Assembly: GCA_036375275.1 (NCBI GenBank)
Contig: DASUSF010000476.1
Span: 1-21,715 of the forward strand
Length of the DNA stretch: 21,715 bases
Source of the DNA: DASUSF01 sp036375275
GTDB lineage: Bacteria; Pseudomonadota; Alphaproteobacteria; Geminicoccales; Geminicoccaceae
Direction of reading: 5' to 3'
The notes under the pieces were generated by a model, which saw nothing but the letters and a program-made list of their open reading frames with translations, made no database searches and was not told the origin of the DNA. Numbering within the stretch: position 1 is the first letter of the stretch; each line of letters begins with the position of its first letter. The translations under genes and the position numbers were made by a program. Of this stretch, positions 7,717 through 14,646 are shown piece by piece.

Positions 7717-9191
7717 GCGGCCTCGTGGGCCTGTTCGCACTGGCGGCGTGCGGGCCGTCGAGAGTATCGCCTCCGCCGGCTCCGGTTCAACCTCAGCCCG
7801 ACCTCGCCGAGCCGGACCCGCTCGGGCAAGGGGTCAGGGTCGGCCTTCTGCTGCCGCTGAGCGGGCCGGCGGAAGCCCTTGGCCAGGACATGCTGCGCGC
7901 CGCGGAGATGGCGTTGTTCGACGTCGGCGAGAACGACATCGTGCTGCTGCCCCGTGACACCGCTGGGTCTGCCCTGGAAGCGCGCGGCGCGGCGGAGGAG
8001 GTGATCGCCGAAGGGGCGGACCTGATCCTCGGCCCGCTGTTCAGCCAGGCGGTCGGCGCGGTCGGGCCGGTCGCCGCGCTGGCGGACGTGCCGGTGCTCG
8101 CGTTCTCCAACGTGACCGCCGCGGCGGACCCGCCGACGACCTTCGTGCTCGGGTTCCGCCCCGAGGAGCAGGTCCACCGGGTGGTCGACCATGCGCTCCG
8201 GCAGGGCCTGGTCCGGATCGCGGGCCTCGCCCCCGACGATGCGTACGGCCGCACCGCGCTCGCGGCGCTGGAGGAGGCCGTGATCGCGAACGGGGGCGAG
8301 CTCGGCGAGGTGCTGTTCTATCCGCCGGATCTGGCCGATCCCTCGGACGTCGTCCGTCAGATCGCGGCCTACGGGGAGCGGCGCTACGCCCTGGAGCAGG
8401 AGAGGGCGCGGGTGGCCGCGGAGCCGGATGGCGAGGCGCGGCTGCGCGAGCTCGAGAACCTCGACACCTTCGGGCCGCCGCCGTTCGACGCCATCCTCAT
8501 CGCCGATGGCGGATCCCGGGTGCGCTCCGTCGCGGCGCTGCTCACCTTCTTCGACGTCTCGCCTGAGGACGTCCGCTTCCTCGGCACCATGCGCTGGCAG
8601 GACGATCCGCTGGTGCTCGAGGAGGATTCGCTGCGCGGCGGCTGGTTCGCCGGCCCCTCGCCGAGCCGGACCGCGGCCTTCGGCGAGCGGTTCGAGCGGG
8701 CGTTCGGCACCCCGCCACAGCAGCTCGCGAGCCTCGCCTACGATGCGACCGCCCTCGCCGTGATCGTCGCCCGGGATCTCGGCGATCCCGCGTTCTCGGT
8801 CGAGACGCTGACCGGCAGCCAGGGGTTCGAGGGCGCGACCGGACTGTTCCGGCTGCGCCCCGAGGGGATCGCCGACCACGGGCTCGCGGTCCTCGAGATC
8901 CAGGACGGCACCACGACCGCGATCGATCCGGCGCCGTCGCGCTTCGAGGACCTGATCGTGACCACGACCCCGCCCGCCGGTCCGCCCGCCGGCCCGGGCG
9001 CGACGGAGCCGGGACCCGGCCTGCCCGGCGGCGGCGTGCCGGGCCTCGATCCGCTGCCCGGAGCCGAGGGCGCGCCGCGCCTCCGGCCCGAGCCGGCACC
9101 GCTCGAGCGCGTGATCGTCCCGCAGCGAGCGCCGCCCCCCGCCACGTCTCCGCCGGGTCCGGAAGAGGTCGTCCCCGACGCCAGCTTCTGA
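7695..9191 (+). CDS. Penicillin-binding protein activator, LpoA-like lipoprotein
   Basis: A 498-residue predicted outer-membrane lipoprotein of the penicillin-binding-protein-activator family, which has a periplasmic-binding-protein fold and in E. coli LpoA stimulates PBP1A. From TTG at 7695 the signal peptide ends in the lipobox LAAC with Cys19 as lipidated residue. A proline-rich linker (23-42) leads to VRVGLLLPLSGPAEALGQDM at about 47-66, the start of the binding-protein fold, followed by ILGPLFSQAV (111-120), VPVLAFSN (132-139), AYGRTAL (183-189) and LASLAYDATALAV (344-356). From about 425 to the end is a proline/glycine-rich tail ending in PDASF. Divergence from rsmI is the usual arrangement. 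Alpha- and gammaproteobacterial members differ greatly, so PBP activation is inferred from family, and the gene name lpoA is withheld. Confidence 0.87.
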   Translation: MKFFVAACGLVGLFALAACGPSRVSPPPAPVQPQPDLAEPDPLGQGVRVGLLLPLSGPAEALGQDMLRAAEMALFDVGENDIVLLPRDTAGSALEARGAAEEVIAEGADLILGPLFSQAVGAVGPVAALADVPVLAFSNVTAAADPPTTFVLGFRPEEQVHRVVDHALRQGLVRIAGLAPDDAYGRTALAALEEAVIANGGELGEVLFYPPDLADPSDVVRQIAAYGERRYALEQERARVAAEPDGEARLRELENLDTFGPPPFDAILIADGGSRVRSVAALLTFFDVSPEDVRFLGTMRWQDDPLVLEEDSLRGGWFAGPSPSRTAAFGERFERAFGTPPQQLASLAYDATALAVIVARDLGDPAFSVETLTGSQGFEGATGLFRLRPEGIADHGLAVLEIQDGTTTAIDPAPSRFEDLIVTTTPPAGPPAGPGATEPGPGLPGGGVPGLDPLPGAEGAPRLRPEPAPLERVIVPQRAPPPATSPPGPEEVVPDASF

Positions 9192-9211
9192 CGCGGCGGC
9201 CTTCGGCGGAA

Positions 9212-9826
9212 TCAGTCGAGGCAGCGCTCGGCGAGGGCCTGCAGCGCCCGCATCCGGTGCGATATCCGGTTCTTGGCGTCCGGGCTCATCTCGCCGAAGG
9301 TGAGCTCGTGCCCGTCGGGCTGGAACAAGGGGTCGTAGCCGAAGCCGCCGGCGCCGCGGGGCGGATCGACCAGCCCGCCCGCGACCGCGCCTTCCGCAAG
9401 CTCCTCGTGCCCGTCCGGCCACGCCAGGCAGAGCACGGCGACGAAGCGGGCGCGCGCGTTCGCCGCCTCGAAGCTGCCGTAGCGCTCCACCAACCGGTCC
9501 CTGACAAGGGCCATGGCGAGTGCGAAGTCCCTGCCGGGTCCCGCCCAACGGGCGGAATGCACCCCGGGCGCCCCGTCGAGGCCCGCGACCTCGAGCCCGG
9601 AATCGTCGGCCAGCGCGACACCGCCGCTGGCAGCCGCGGCCGCCCGCGCCTTGAGGCGCGCGTTGTCGGCGAAGGTCGCGCCGGTCTCGTCCGGCTCCTC
9701 AAGGCCGAGCGCGCCGGCGGCCGCGACCTCGATCCCGCGCGGGCCGAAGAAGGCGCCGAACTCCCGCACCTTGCCGGGGTTGTGGGTGGCGAGGACCAGC
9801 CGCCCCGGCCGGAGCCGGCGGCTCAC
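9212..9826 (-). CDS. rdgB: RdgB/HAM1 non-canonical purine NTP pyrophosphatase
   Basis: A house-cleaning enzyme of 204 residues that hydrolyses ITP, dITP and XTP to monophosphates, keeping deaminated purines out of nucleic acids. Family motifs are THNPGK (14-19), ETGATFADNARLKA (47-60), ADDSGLEV (73-80) with the metal-binding aspartates, HSARWAG (90-96), GFGYDPLF (161-168) and KNRISHR (185-191). The start is a GTG at 9826 that overlaps the rph stop codon in a GTGA arrangement, pointing to translational coupling; longer in-frame readings run back through rph and are not real. The C-terminus is close to the convergent lipoprotein gene, separated by 20 bp. Gene order rph-rdgB is common in alphaproteobacteria. 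Confidence 0.95.
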   Translation of the reverse strand: MSRRLRPGRLVLATHNPGKVREFGAFFGPRGIEVAAAGALGLEEPDETGATFADNARLKARAAAAASGGVALADDSGLEVAGLDGAPGVHSARWAGPGRDFALAMALVRDRLVERYGSFEAANARARFVAVLCLAWPDGHEELAEGAVAGGLVDPPRGAGGFGYDPLFQPDGHELTFGEMSPDAKNRISHRMRALQALAERCLD

Positions 9827-10548
9827 TCCACCTCCTGCCCGAGCGCCCGCTTCTGCAGACGGATCAGCTCGGCGATGCCGGCGACGGCCAGTCGGTGCAT
9901 CGCCTGGTACGCCTCGTTCCGGAGCGGGTCGGTCTCGGCCGTGACCTGGATCTCGACGATGCCGCCGCTCTCGCTGAGGACGAAGTTCGCGTCCGCCTCG
10001 GCCGTGCTGTCCTCGGCGTAGTCGAGGTCGAGCCGCGCCTCGCCGTCGACCAGGCCGCAGGAGACCGCCGCCAGGCCCTCGCGGAGCGGCATCGTCGGCA
10101 GGCTGCCGGCCTCGACCAGGCCGCCGAGGGCCTGGCGGAGGGCCACCCAGGCGCCCGTGATCGCCGCCGTCCGCGTGCCGCCGTCGGCCCGGATCACGTC
10201 GCAGTCGAGCACGATCTGGCGCTCGCCCATGAGCTCCATCCGCGTCACCGCGCGCAGCGAGCGGCCGATCAGGCGCTGGATCTCCTGGGTGCGGCCGGAC
10301 TGCCGGCCGCGGGCCGCCTCGCGATCGGTCCTGCGGGCGGTCGAGCGGGGCAGCATCCCGTACTCGGCGGTGACCCAGCCGCGCCCCGAGTTCCGGAGGA
10401 AGGGCGGCACCCGCTCCTGCACGCTCGCCGTGCACAGCACATGCGTCTCGCCGAAGCAGGCGAAGCACGAGCCCTCCGCCTGCGGCGCGAAGCCGGGCTC
10501 GAGGCGGATCTCCCTCAGCTGGTCGGGCGCGCGGCCGGACGGTCGCAT
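9823..10548 (-). CDS. rph: Ribonuclease PH
   Basis: A 241-residue phosphorolytic 3'-5' exoribonuclease that trims tRNA 3' ends and works as a ring hexamer. The sequence shows MRPSGRAPDQLREI at the N-terminus, GRGWVTAEYGMLPRST at 56-70, SGRTQEIQRLIGRSLRA at 84-100 with Arg86, DCDVIRADGGTRTAAITGA around 115-133 with Arg126 of the phosphate site, and the acidic catalytic stretch LDYAEDSTAEADANFV, including Asp180 and Asp186. No gap in the domain is seen. The ATG at 10548 is preceded by GGAGA at a 7-base spacing and gives the standard length. It is the first gene of the minus-strand rph-rdgB unit and is divergent from an unrecognised exported protein gene. Confidence 0.96.
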   Translation of the reverse strand: MRPSGRAPDQLREIRLEPGFAPQAEGSCFACFGETHVLCTASVQERVPPFLRNSGRGWVTAEYGMLPRSTARRTDREAARGRQSGRTQEIQRLIGRSLRAVTRMELMGERQIVLDCDVIRADGGTRTAAITGAWVALRQALGGLVEAGSLPTMPLREGLAAVSCGLVDGEARLDLDYAEDSTAEADANFVLSESGGIVEIQVTAETDPLRNEAYQAMHRLAVAGIAELIRLQKRALGQEVE

Positions 10549-10659
10549 GCGTGGCTCTCCAGGCGGTCTCGTCGCCGGCTTATACGCGTGAAGCCGCGCC
10601 TCCCGCCAGCCTGCCCGCCCGAACTCGGTGAATCCGGCGTTCACGGTCCGCCTTAAGAA

Positions 10660-10685
10660 ATCCTTGAACCCCTTAACGCAAGGAT
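10660..10685. promoter_or_regulatory. Perfect 7-bp inverted repeat in the rph / exported-protein intergenic region
   Basis: ATCCTTG at 10660-10666 is matched by CAAGGAT at 10679-10685, with 12 bases between the arms. The repeat falls in the most AT-rich part of the 204 bp gap between two divergent genes, where promoters are expected. TTGAAC (10664-10669) and GATAAT (10683-10688) overlap the arms, but at 13 bases apart they are too close for a standard sigma-70 promoter. A dimeric regulator site is possible; chance is not excluded. Confidence 0.35.
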
Positions 10686-10740
10686 AATTCGCACGCGGCT
10701 CGAGGTGCCGGACCCGCGGCGGGCCCGGCGGCGACCGGCC

Positions 10741-10747
10741 GGAGGAG
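10741..10747 (+). promoter_or_regulatory. Strong Shine-Dalgarno for the exported protein gene
   Basis: GGAGGAG stands 5 bases before the ATG at 10753. It favours that start over an in-frame upstream reading from 10705, which would place an arginine/proline-rich stretch ahead of the signal sequence. Confidence 0.65.
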
Positions 10748-10752
10748 CGATC

Positions 10753-11283
10753 ATGACCAGGATCCTCGGAGAAGCGCAGAGCGGACGTTCCTTCTGGCTC
10801 GTGCTCCTGCTCGCGGTGGCGCTCCTGGTCGGCGTCTCGACCACGGCCGCGCGTGCGGAAGCGGCCGCGATGGCGCGGATCGAGCGCGATCTCGGCGCCT
10901 TGCACGTCCTGACCGAAAGCCTGGACGGTGCGGCGTCGCGGCGGATCCCGGCGCCGATCCATCCGGCGCTCGCCGACGGCAGCGAAGATTATCTCCGGAA
11001 CGCGTCGGTGCGGCGGATCGTGGCGCTGCAGCGGCGGCTCGGGGCGCTCGAGGAGATCGCGACCGGGGCCCCGAGCGGGGCGAGCTCGCGCCGGGCGCTG
11101 GCGCGGGAAGCCGACCGCCTGCACTGGCTGCTCCTGGCGCCGGCCGGCGATCCCGCGCTCGCCGCCGACCTCGGCCCGACGCTGCAGCGGATGTCGCTCG
11201 CCTGGGCGGCGCTGGTGCGACCGGTGGCCGCGGGCAGCGTGGTCCCGGAGCCGCCCCTGATCCTGAGAGGCCGGCCCCTCTGA
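10753..11283 (+). CDS. Unrecognised exported or membrane-anchored protein
   Basis: I do not recognise this 176-residue protein. It has a polar N-terminus of about 12 residues, a hydrophobic helix at roughly 14-29 and an AxA-type motif ARA at 33-35 followed by EA, so it is either a secreted protein with a cleaved signal peptide or a bitopic membrane protein. The remainder is largely helical by eye, rich in Ala, Arg and Leu, with amphipathic stretches at 38-58 and 84-104 that could pack as a helical bundle; there are no cysteines and no obvious catalytic motif. A strong Shine-Dalgarno supports translation. It is divergent from rph, in a place where many alphaproteobacteria carry the hrcA heat-shock repressor gene; it does not resemble HrcA. 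Confidence 0.7.
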   Translation: MTRILGEAQSGRSFWLVLLLAVALLVGVSTTAARAEAAAMARIERDLGALHVLTESLDGAASRRIPAPIHPALADGSEDYLRNASVRRIVALQRRLGALEEIATGAPSGASSRRALAREADRLHWLLLAPAGDPALAADLGPTLQRMSLAWAALVRPVAAGSVVPEPPLILRGRPL

Positions 11284-11415
11284 GCCACCCCGGCCGGCGC
11301 GCCCGGCGCCGCGCCCAGTGGTGCATCGTCGCCATGCGCGGGCCAGGCCGGCTCCCGGGTGGAACCCGGCGCTCGGCGCATGCATCCCGCGCGCGTCCGC
11401 TTTATGGTGCGCGCC

Positions 11416-12519
11416 ATGGCCGGTCCCGACTTCGTCGCCCGCTCATCCTGGCATCGGCTCGCCGCGCTCGGACTGACGCTCCTGATCGGCGCCGCCGGCG
11501 GTGCGGGCTTCGCCCTGTTCTCGCTGCCGCTCGCCTGGCTGCTCGGCGCGCTCGGCGCGACCACGCTCGCGAGCTTCGCCCGGCTGCCGCTGCATCTGCC
11601 GGCGCCGCTCCGGCACACCATGATCGCGGTCGTCGGCGTGATGCTCGGCAGCGCCTTCACGCCGGAGCGCCTCGCCGATGCCGGCCGCTGGCTGCCGAGC
11701 CTCGCGGCGCTGCCGGTCTACGTGCTGGTGGTCGGCGTGGTGATCTTCGCCTACATCCGCCGCTTCAGCGACTTCGACCTGAAGACCACGTTCTTCGCCG
11801 CGGCGCCGGGCGGGCTCGGCGAGATGATCGCGCTCGGCGACCAGATGGGCGCCGACGTGCGCAAGGTGTCGCTGGTGCACGCCACCCGCCTGACCTTCAT
11901 CGTCTTCACGATCCCCTGGCTCGCCGCCGGATTCGGCACGGGCGCGGCGACGCCGCCGGACGCGGTGGCCGCCACGCCGGCGCCGCTCGAGATCCTGATC
12001 CTGGCGGTCGCCGCGGTGCTGGGGTTCCTCATCGCCGCCCGGCTCCGCCTGCCGGCCGCGCCCTTCCTCGGACCGCTGCTCGGCAGCATGCTGGTCCACC
12101 TGACCGGCTGGGTCCACGGCGCGCCGCCCTACGTCCTGCTCGCGATCGCCCAGGTGGTGATCGGCGCCGCGGTCGGAGCGCGCTTCGCCGGGATCCCGCT
12201 CGCTCTCGTCGGCCGGGCGATGCTGCTCGGCGCCGGCGCCACCCTCATCATGCTGGTGATCACGGCCGCCTTCGCGATGGTCCTGACGCCGCTCACCGGC
12301 TACGGCTTTCCCCTCCTCCTCCTCGCCTTCATCCCTGGCGGCTTCACCGAGATGAGCCTGATCGCGCTCGCCATGGGGGTCGACCCGGCGTTCGTCGTGA
12401 CCCATCATTCGCTGCGCGTGTTCCTCGTGGTCTCGATCGCGCTGCCGGCCTACGTGTGGCTCGACCGCAGCGGCCGGCTGACGTCGCCCGCGGACGATGC
12501 GACCGAGCCGGCGGACTGA
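11416..12519 (+). CDS. AbrB-family (PF05145) polytopic membrane protein
   Basis: A 367-residue membrane protein of the family annotated as AbrB or ammonia-monooxygenase-like. The name AbrB is historical; the protein is not the DNA-binding AbrB, and its function is unknown, with a transport role often supposed. It is an internal duplication: PGGLGEMIALGDQMGADVRK at 131-150 is echoed by PGGFTEMSLIALAMGVDPAF at 307-326, each followed by a conserved histidine-containing segment (VHATRL and HHSLRV). About ten hydrophobic helices are visible. The ATG at 11416 is preferred because it begins just before the first helix; ATGs at 11380 and 11404 are in frame and cannot be excluded, since no clear Shine-Dalgarno is seen. 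The TTTATGGT just upstream could be a promoter -10 element for a nearly leaderless transcript, which is speculative. Confidence 0.87.
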   Translation: MAGPDFVARSSWHRLAALGLTLLIGAAGGAGFALFSLPLAWLLGALGATTLASFARLPLHLPAPLRHTMIAVVGVMLGSAFTPERLADAGRWLPSLAALPVYVLVVGVVIFAYIRRFSDFDLKTTFFAAAPGGLGEMIALGDQMGADVRKVSLVHATRLTFIVFTIPWLAAGFGTGAATPPDAVAATPAPLEILILAVAAVLGFLIAARLRLPAAPFLGPLLGSMLVHLTGWVHGAPPYVLLAIAQVVIGAAVGARFAGIPLALVGRAMLLGAGATLIMLVITAAFAMVLTPLTGYGFPLLLLAFIPGGFTEMSLIALAMGVDPAFVVTHHSLRVFLVVSIALPAYVWLDRSGRLTSPADDATEPAD

Positions 12520-12618
12520 CCACCCACGGCGGGCGGTTGCTGCGCCGTGCCGGAACCAGATGCGCGGGCCAGGGTTTCTGCTACCTTCCCGCCCTGCTGA
12601 AGCTGCCTCGCGGGATGC

Positions 12619-13509
12619 ATGATGCCGGAGCGGCAGGCTCTTCTCGTTGCCAACCGGCAGAGCCTCGCCGGCGCCACGGACCTGTCCGAAGGGCTGGCGC
12701 GGCTGAAGGGCGCGGGCATTTCGGTCGACGAGCACACGGTCGACGATCCGCTGCTGATCCCCGGGCTGATCGCCGCGAAGGCGCCGAGCCACGACCTGAT
12801 CGTCATCGGCGGCGGGGACGGGACCATGAACCTCGCCGCCGACGCACTCGTGGCCGCCGGGAAGCCGCTCGGCATCATCCCGATCGGCACCGCCAACGAT
12901 CTCGCCCGGACCCTCGGCATCCCGCCCTCGGTGCCGGAGGCGTGCGCGGTGATCGCCGCCGGGCGCACCCGGCGGATCGACCTCGGCCGCGCCAACGGCA
13001 GCCACTTCTTCAATGTGGCGAGCATCGGGCTCTCGGCCGAGGTGGCGCGCCACCACCGGGGCGCCCGGAAGCGCTGGCTCAAGGTCCTGAGCTATCCGCT
13101 CAGCGTCTGGGACGCCTTCCAGACCACCCGGCCGTTCCGCGCCTGGCTGCGCTGCGACGACCAGGAGATCCGGGTGCGCGCGATCCAGATCACGGTCGGC
13201 AACGGCCGCCACTACGGCGGCGGAATGACCATCGCCGAGGATGCGGCGATCGATGATCAGCGGCTCGACGTCTACTGCCTCAAGCCCTTAAGCTTCTGGA
13301 CCCTGCTGATCCTGTTCCCCGCGCTGCGCCGCGGCCGGTTGGGCAACCTGGAGCCGATCCTGGTGATGCGCGGAAGCGAGGTGGAGGTGCGCACCCGGCG
13401 GACGCTCCGGGTCAACACCGACGGCGAGCTGACGACGCGGACCCCGGTGCTGTTCGAGGTGGCGCCGCACGCGCTCGAGGTCTTCGTGCCGCCGGCCGTC
13501 GCCGGCTGA
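12619..13509 (+). CDS. Diacylglycerol-kinase-family lipid kinase (YegS-like)
   Basis: A 296-residue soluble lipid kinase of the DAGK catalytic-domain superfamily, related to YegS/DgkB/BmrU. It would phosphorylate a diacylglycerol-like or sphingoid lipid with ATP at the inner membrane face. The nucleotide-binding loop GGGDGT is at 64-69 in VIGGGDGTMNLAADAL, and the second signature PIGTANDLARTLGIP is at 88-102. FFNVASIGLSAEV and VGNGRHYGGGM mark the C-terminal beta-sandwich. Length is normal. Three ATG codons are close together (12615, 12619, 12622); 12619 and 12622 are in frame, giving a one-residue uncertainty. The gene lies 99 bp after the AbrB-type gene and 15 bp before the helical-protein gene, consistent with one transcript. 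Lipid substrate not predictable from the sequence. Confidence 0.92.
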   Translation: MMPERQALLVANRQSLAGATDLSEGLARLKGAGISVDEHTVDDPLLIPGLIAAKAPSHDLIVIGGGDGTMNLAADALVAAGKPLGIIPIGTANDLARTLGIPPSVPEACAVIAAGRTRRIDLGRANGSHFFNVASIGLSAEVARHHRGARKRWLKVLSYPLSVWDAFQTTRPFRAWLRCDDQEIRVRAIQITVGNGRHYGGGMTIAEDAAIDDQRLDVYCLKPLSFWTLLILFPALRRGRLGNLEPILVMRGSEVEVRTRRTLRVNTDGELTTRTPVLFEVAPHALEVFVPPAVAG

Positions 13510-13524
13510 CGAGGAGGAAGCATC

Positions 13525-13962
13525 ATGCTGCGCGACGAGCTTGAGGTCTGCCTGAACGACGTCCTGGTGGCCCTGCAGGAGGCGGCCGACGGCCACGAGT
13601 CGGCGGCGCCGCAGGTTGGGGAGCGCCCGGAGGCTGCGCTCCTGCGGCAGCTCGTCGAGCGGCGCCGCGCCGACGCTCAGGATCTCGCCGGGCGGCTCCG
13701 CGCCATGGGCGCCCGGCCGCGGGAAGCGGACAGCGAGTACGAGACGGTGCTCGGCATGTTCGCCCAGGTCAAGGCGAGCCTCGCGCCGGACGAGGTGGAG
13801 AGCCTGCTCGAGGACCGTGCCGAGGCCGAGGCCCGGATCGTCGACATGGCCGACCTCGCGCTCGCCTGCGACGACCTCCCGGGCGACGTGGCGGACCTGC
13901 TCGAGAAGCTGAAGGCGGACGCCCGGCGGGCCGCGGGCGAGCTCGGCCCGACCGACGTCTGA
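13525..13962 (+). CDS. DUF2383/PA2169-like four-helix-bundle protein
   Basis: A 145-residue, highly acidic and helical protein. The pattern LNDVLVALQEAADGHESAA (10-28), then LLRQLVERRRADAQDLAGRL (39-58), a RAMGARP-type turn, and two further helices at about 74-104 and 106-137 resembles the DUF2383 (PA2169-type) family of ferritin-like four-helix-bundle proteins. This is by pattern memory only. If so, family members are of unknown function and tend to be stress-linked. No metal-binding ExxH motifs are obvious, so an iron role is not supported. An AGGAGGA Shine-Dalgarno at 13512-13518 sits 6 bases before the ATG. It is 15 bp after the lipid kinase and 16 bp before the oxidoreductase gene, so an operon is likely. 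Confidence 0.72.
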   Translation: MLRDELEVCLNDVLVALQEAADGHESAAPQVGERPEAALLRQLVERRRADAQDLAGRLRAMGARPREADSEYETVLGMFAQVKASLAPDEVESLLEDRAEAEARIVDMADLALACDDLPGDVADLLEKLKADARRAAGELGPTDV

Positions 13963-13978
13963 TCCGGTCCATCGCACC

Positions 13979-14566
13979 TTGGCGGAGATCGCCCTGATCC
14001 TCGGCCACCCGCGCCCGGACGGCAGCTACTGCCGGGCGCTGGCCGGGGCCTATGCCGACGCCGCCCGCGCAGCCGGCCATCGGGTGACCCTGATCGAGGT
14101 CGCCGCGCTCGAGGGCGATCCGGTGCTCCGCGACCCGGCCCGGCACCAGCGCGGCGAGGTGCCAGAGGCGCTCCGCCCGGCGCAGGAGGCGATCGGGCGG
14201 GCGAAGCACCTGGTCGTGATCTACCCGCTCTGGCTCGGCGCCATGCCGGCGCTGCTCAAGGGCTTCCTGGAGCAGGTCATGACGCCCGGCTTCGCGTACA
14301 CCATGGGCGACGGCGCCAAGGGGAGGTGGACCAAGGGGCTGAAGGGCAAGTCCGCCCGGATCATCGTCACCATGGGCATGCCGGCCTTCGTCTACCGCTG
14401 GTATTTCGGCGCCCACAGCCTCAAGAGCCTGAAGCGCAACATCCTCGGCTTCTGCGGCGTCGGGCCGATCCGGGCGACGTTGTTCGGCGGCATCGAGGCG
14501 GTGGACGACGCCAGGCGGAGGGGCTGGCTGGAGCAGGTCGCGGATCTCGGGCGGCGCGCCGCCTGA
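13979..14566 (+). CDS. Flavodoxin-fold NAD(P)H-dependent oxidoreductase
   Basis: A 195-residue flavoprotein of the NAD(P)H quinone oxidoreductase / KefF / MdaB group, using FMN or FAD to reduce quinones by two electrons. The flavin phosphate loop is ILGHPRPDGSYCRALA at 7-22, and the family signature YPLWLGAMPALLKGFLEQV covers 82-100. A C-terminal FFGAHSLKSLKRNILGFCGV-like segment, with a GF-G-V turn, is also typical. The start is a TTG at 13979; there is no ATG or GTG between the previous stop and the essential HPRPDGS loop, and no clear Shine-Dalgarno, so translation may be coupled to the upstream gene 16 bp away. The start is therefore the least certain part; the family call is firm. Confidence 0.88.
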   Translation: MAEIALILGHPRPDGSYCRALAGAYADAARAAGHRVTLIEVAALEGDPVLRDPARHQRGEVPEALRPAQEAIGRAKHLVVIYPLWLGAMPALLKGFLEQVMTPGFAYTMGDGAKGRWTKGLKGKSARIIVTMGMPAFVYRWYFGAHSLKSLKRNILGFCGVGPIRATLFGGIEAVDDARRRGWLEQVADLGRRAA

Positions 14567-14634
14567 GCGGCGCCCGGGGCTTGGCGGCACCGGCAAACTC
14601 GGACAGCATGGCGTCAGACAACAGCAAGAACGGC

Positions 14635-14639
14635 GGAGG
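14635..14639 (+). promoter_or_regulatory. Shine-Dalgarno selecting the DctP start
   Basis: GGAGG lies 7 bases before the ATG at 14647. It supports that start, which gives a normal signal peptide, over an in-frame ATG at 14608 that would add 13 polar residues in front. Confidence 0.6.
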
Positions 14640-14646
14640 CTTCGTC

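Noticed and set aside
7380..9548. A 722-codon minus-strand frame opposite the lipoprotein gene
   Set aside because: It shadows the LpoA-like gene and parts of rsmI and rdgB in other frames; no family motif was visible.
10549..10752. CIRCE element or hrcA gene next to rph, as in many relatives
   Set aside because: No TTAGCACTC/GAGTGCTAA arms are present and the adjacent protein does not resemble HrcA.
11334..13256. A 640-codon plus-strand frame, and a 589-codon minus-strand frame over 11443-13212
   Set aside because: Both shadow the AbrB-family and lipid kinase genes. The composition is arginine- or glutamate/histidine-rich nonsense, while the true frames carry clear family motifs.
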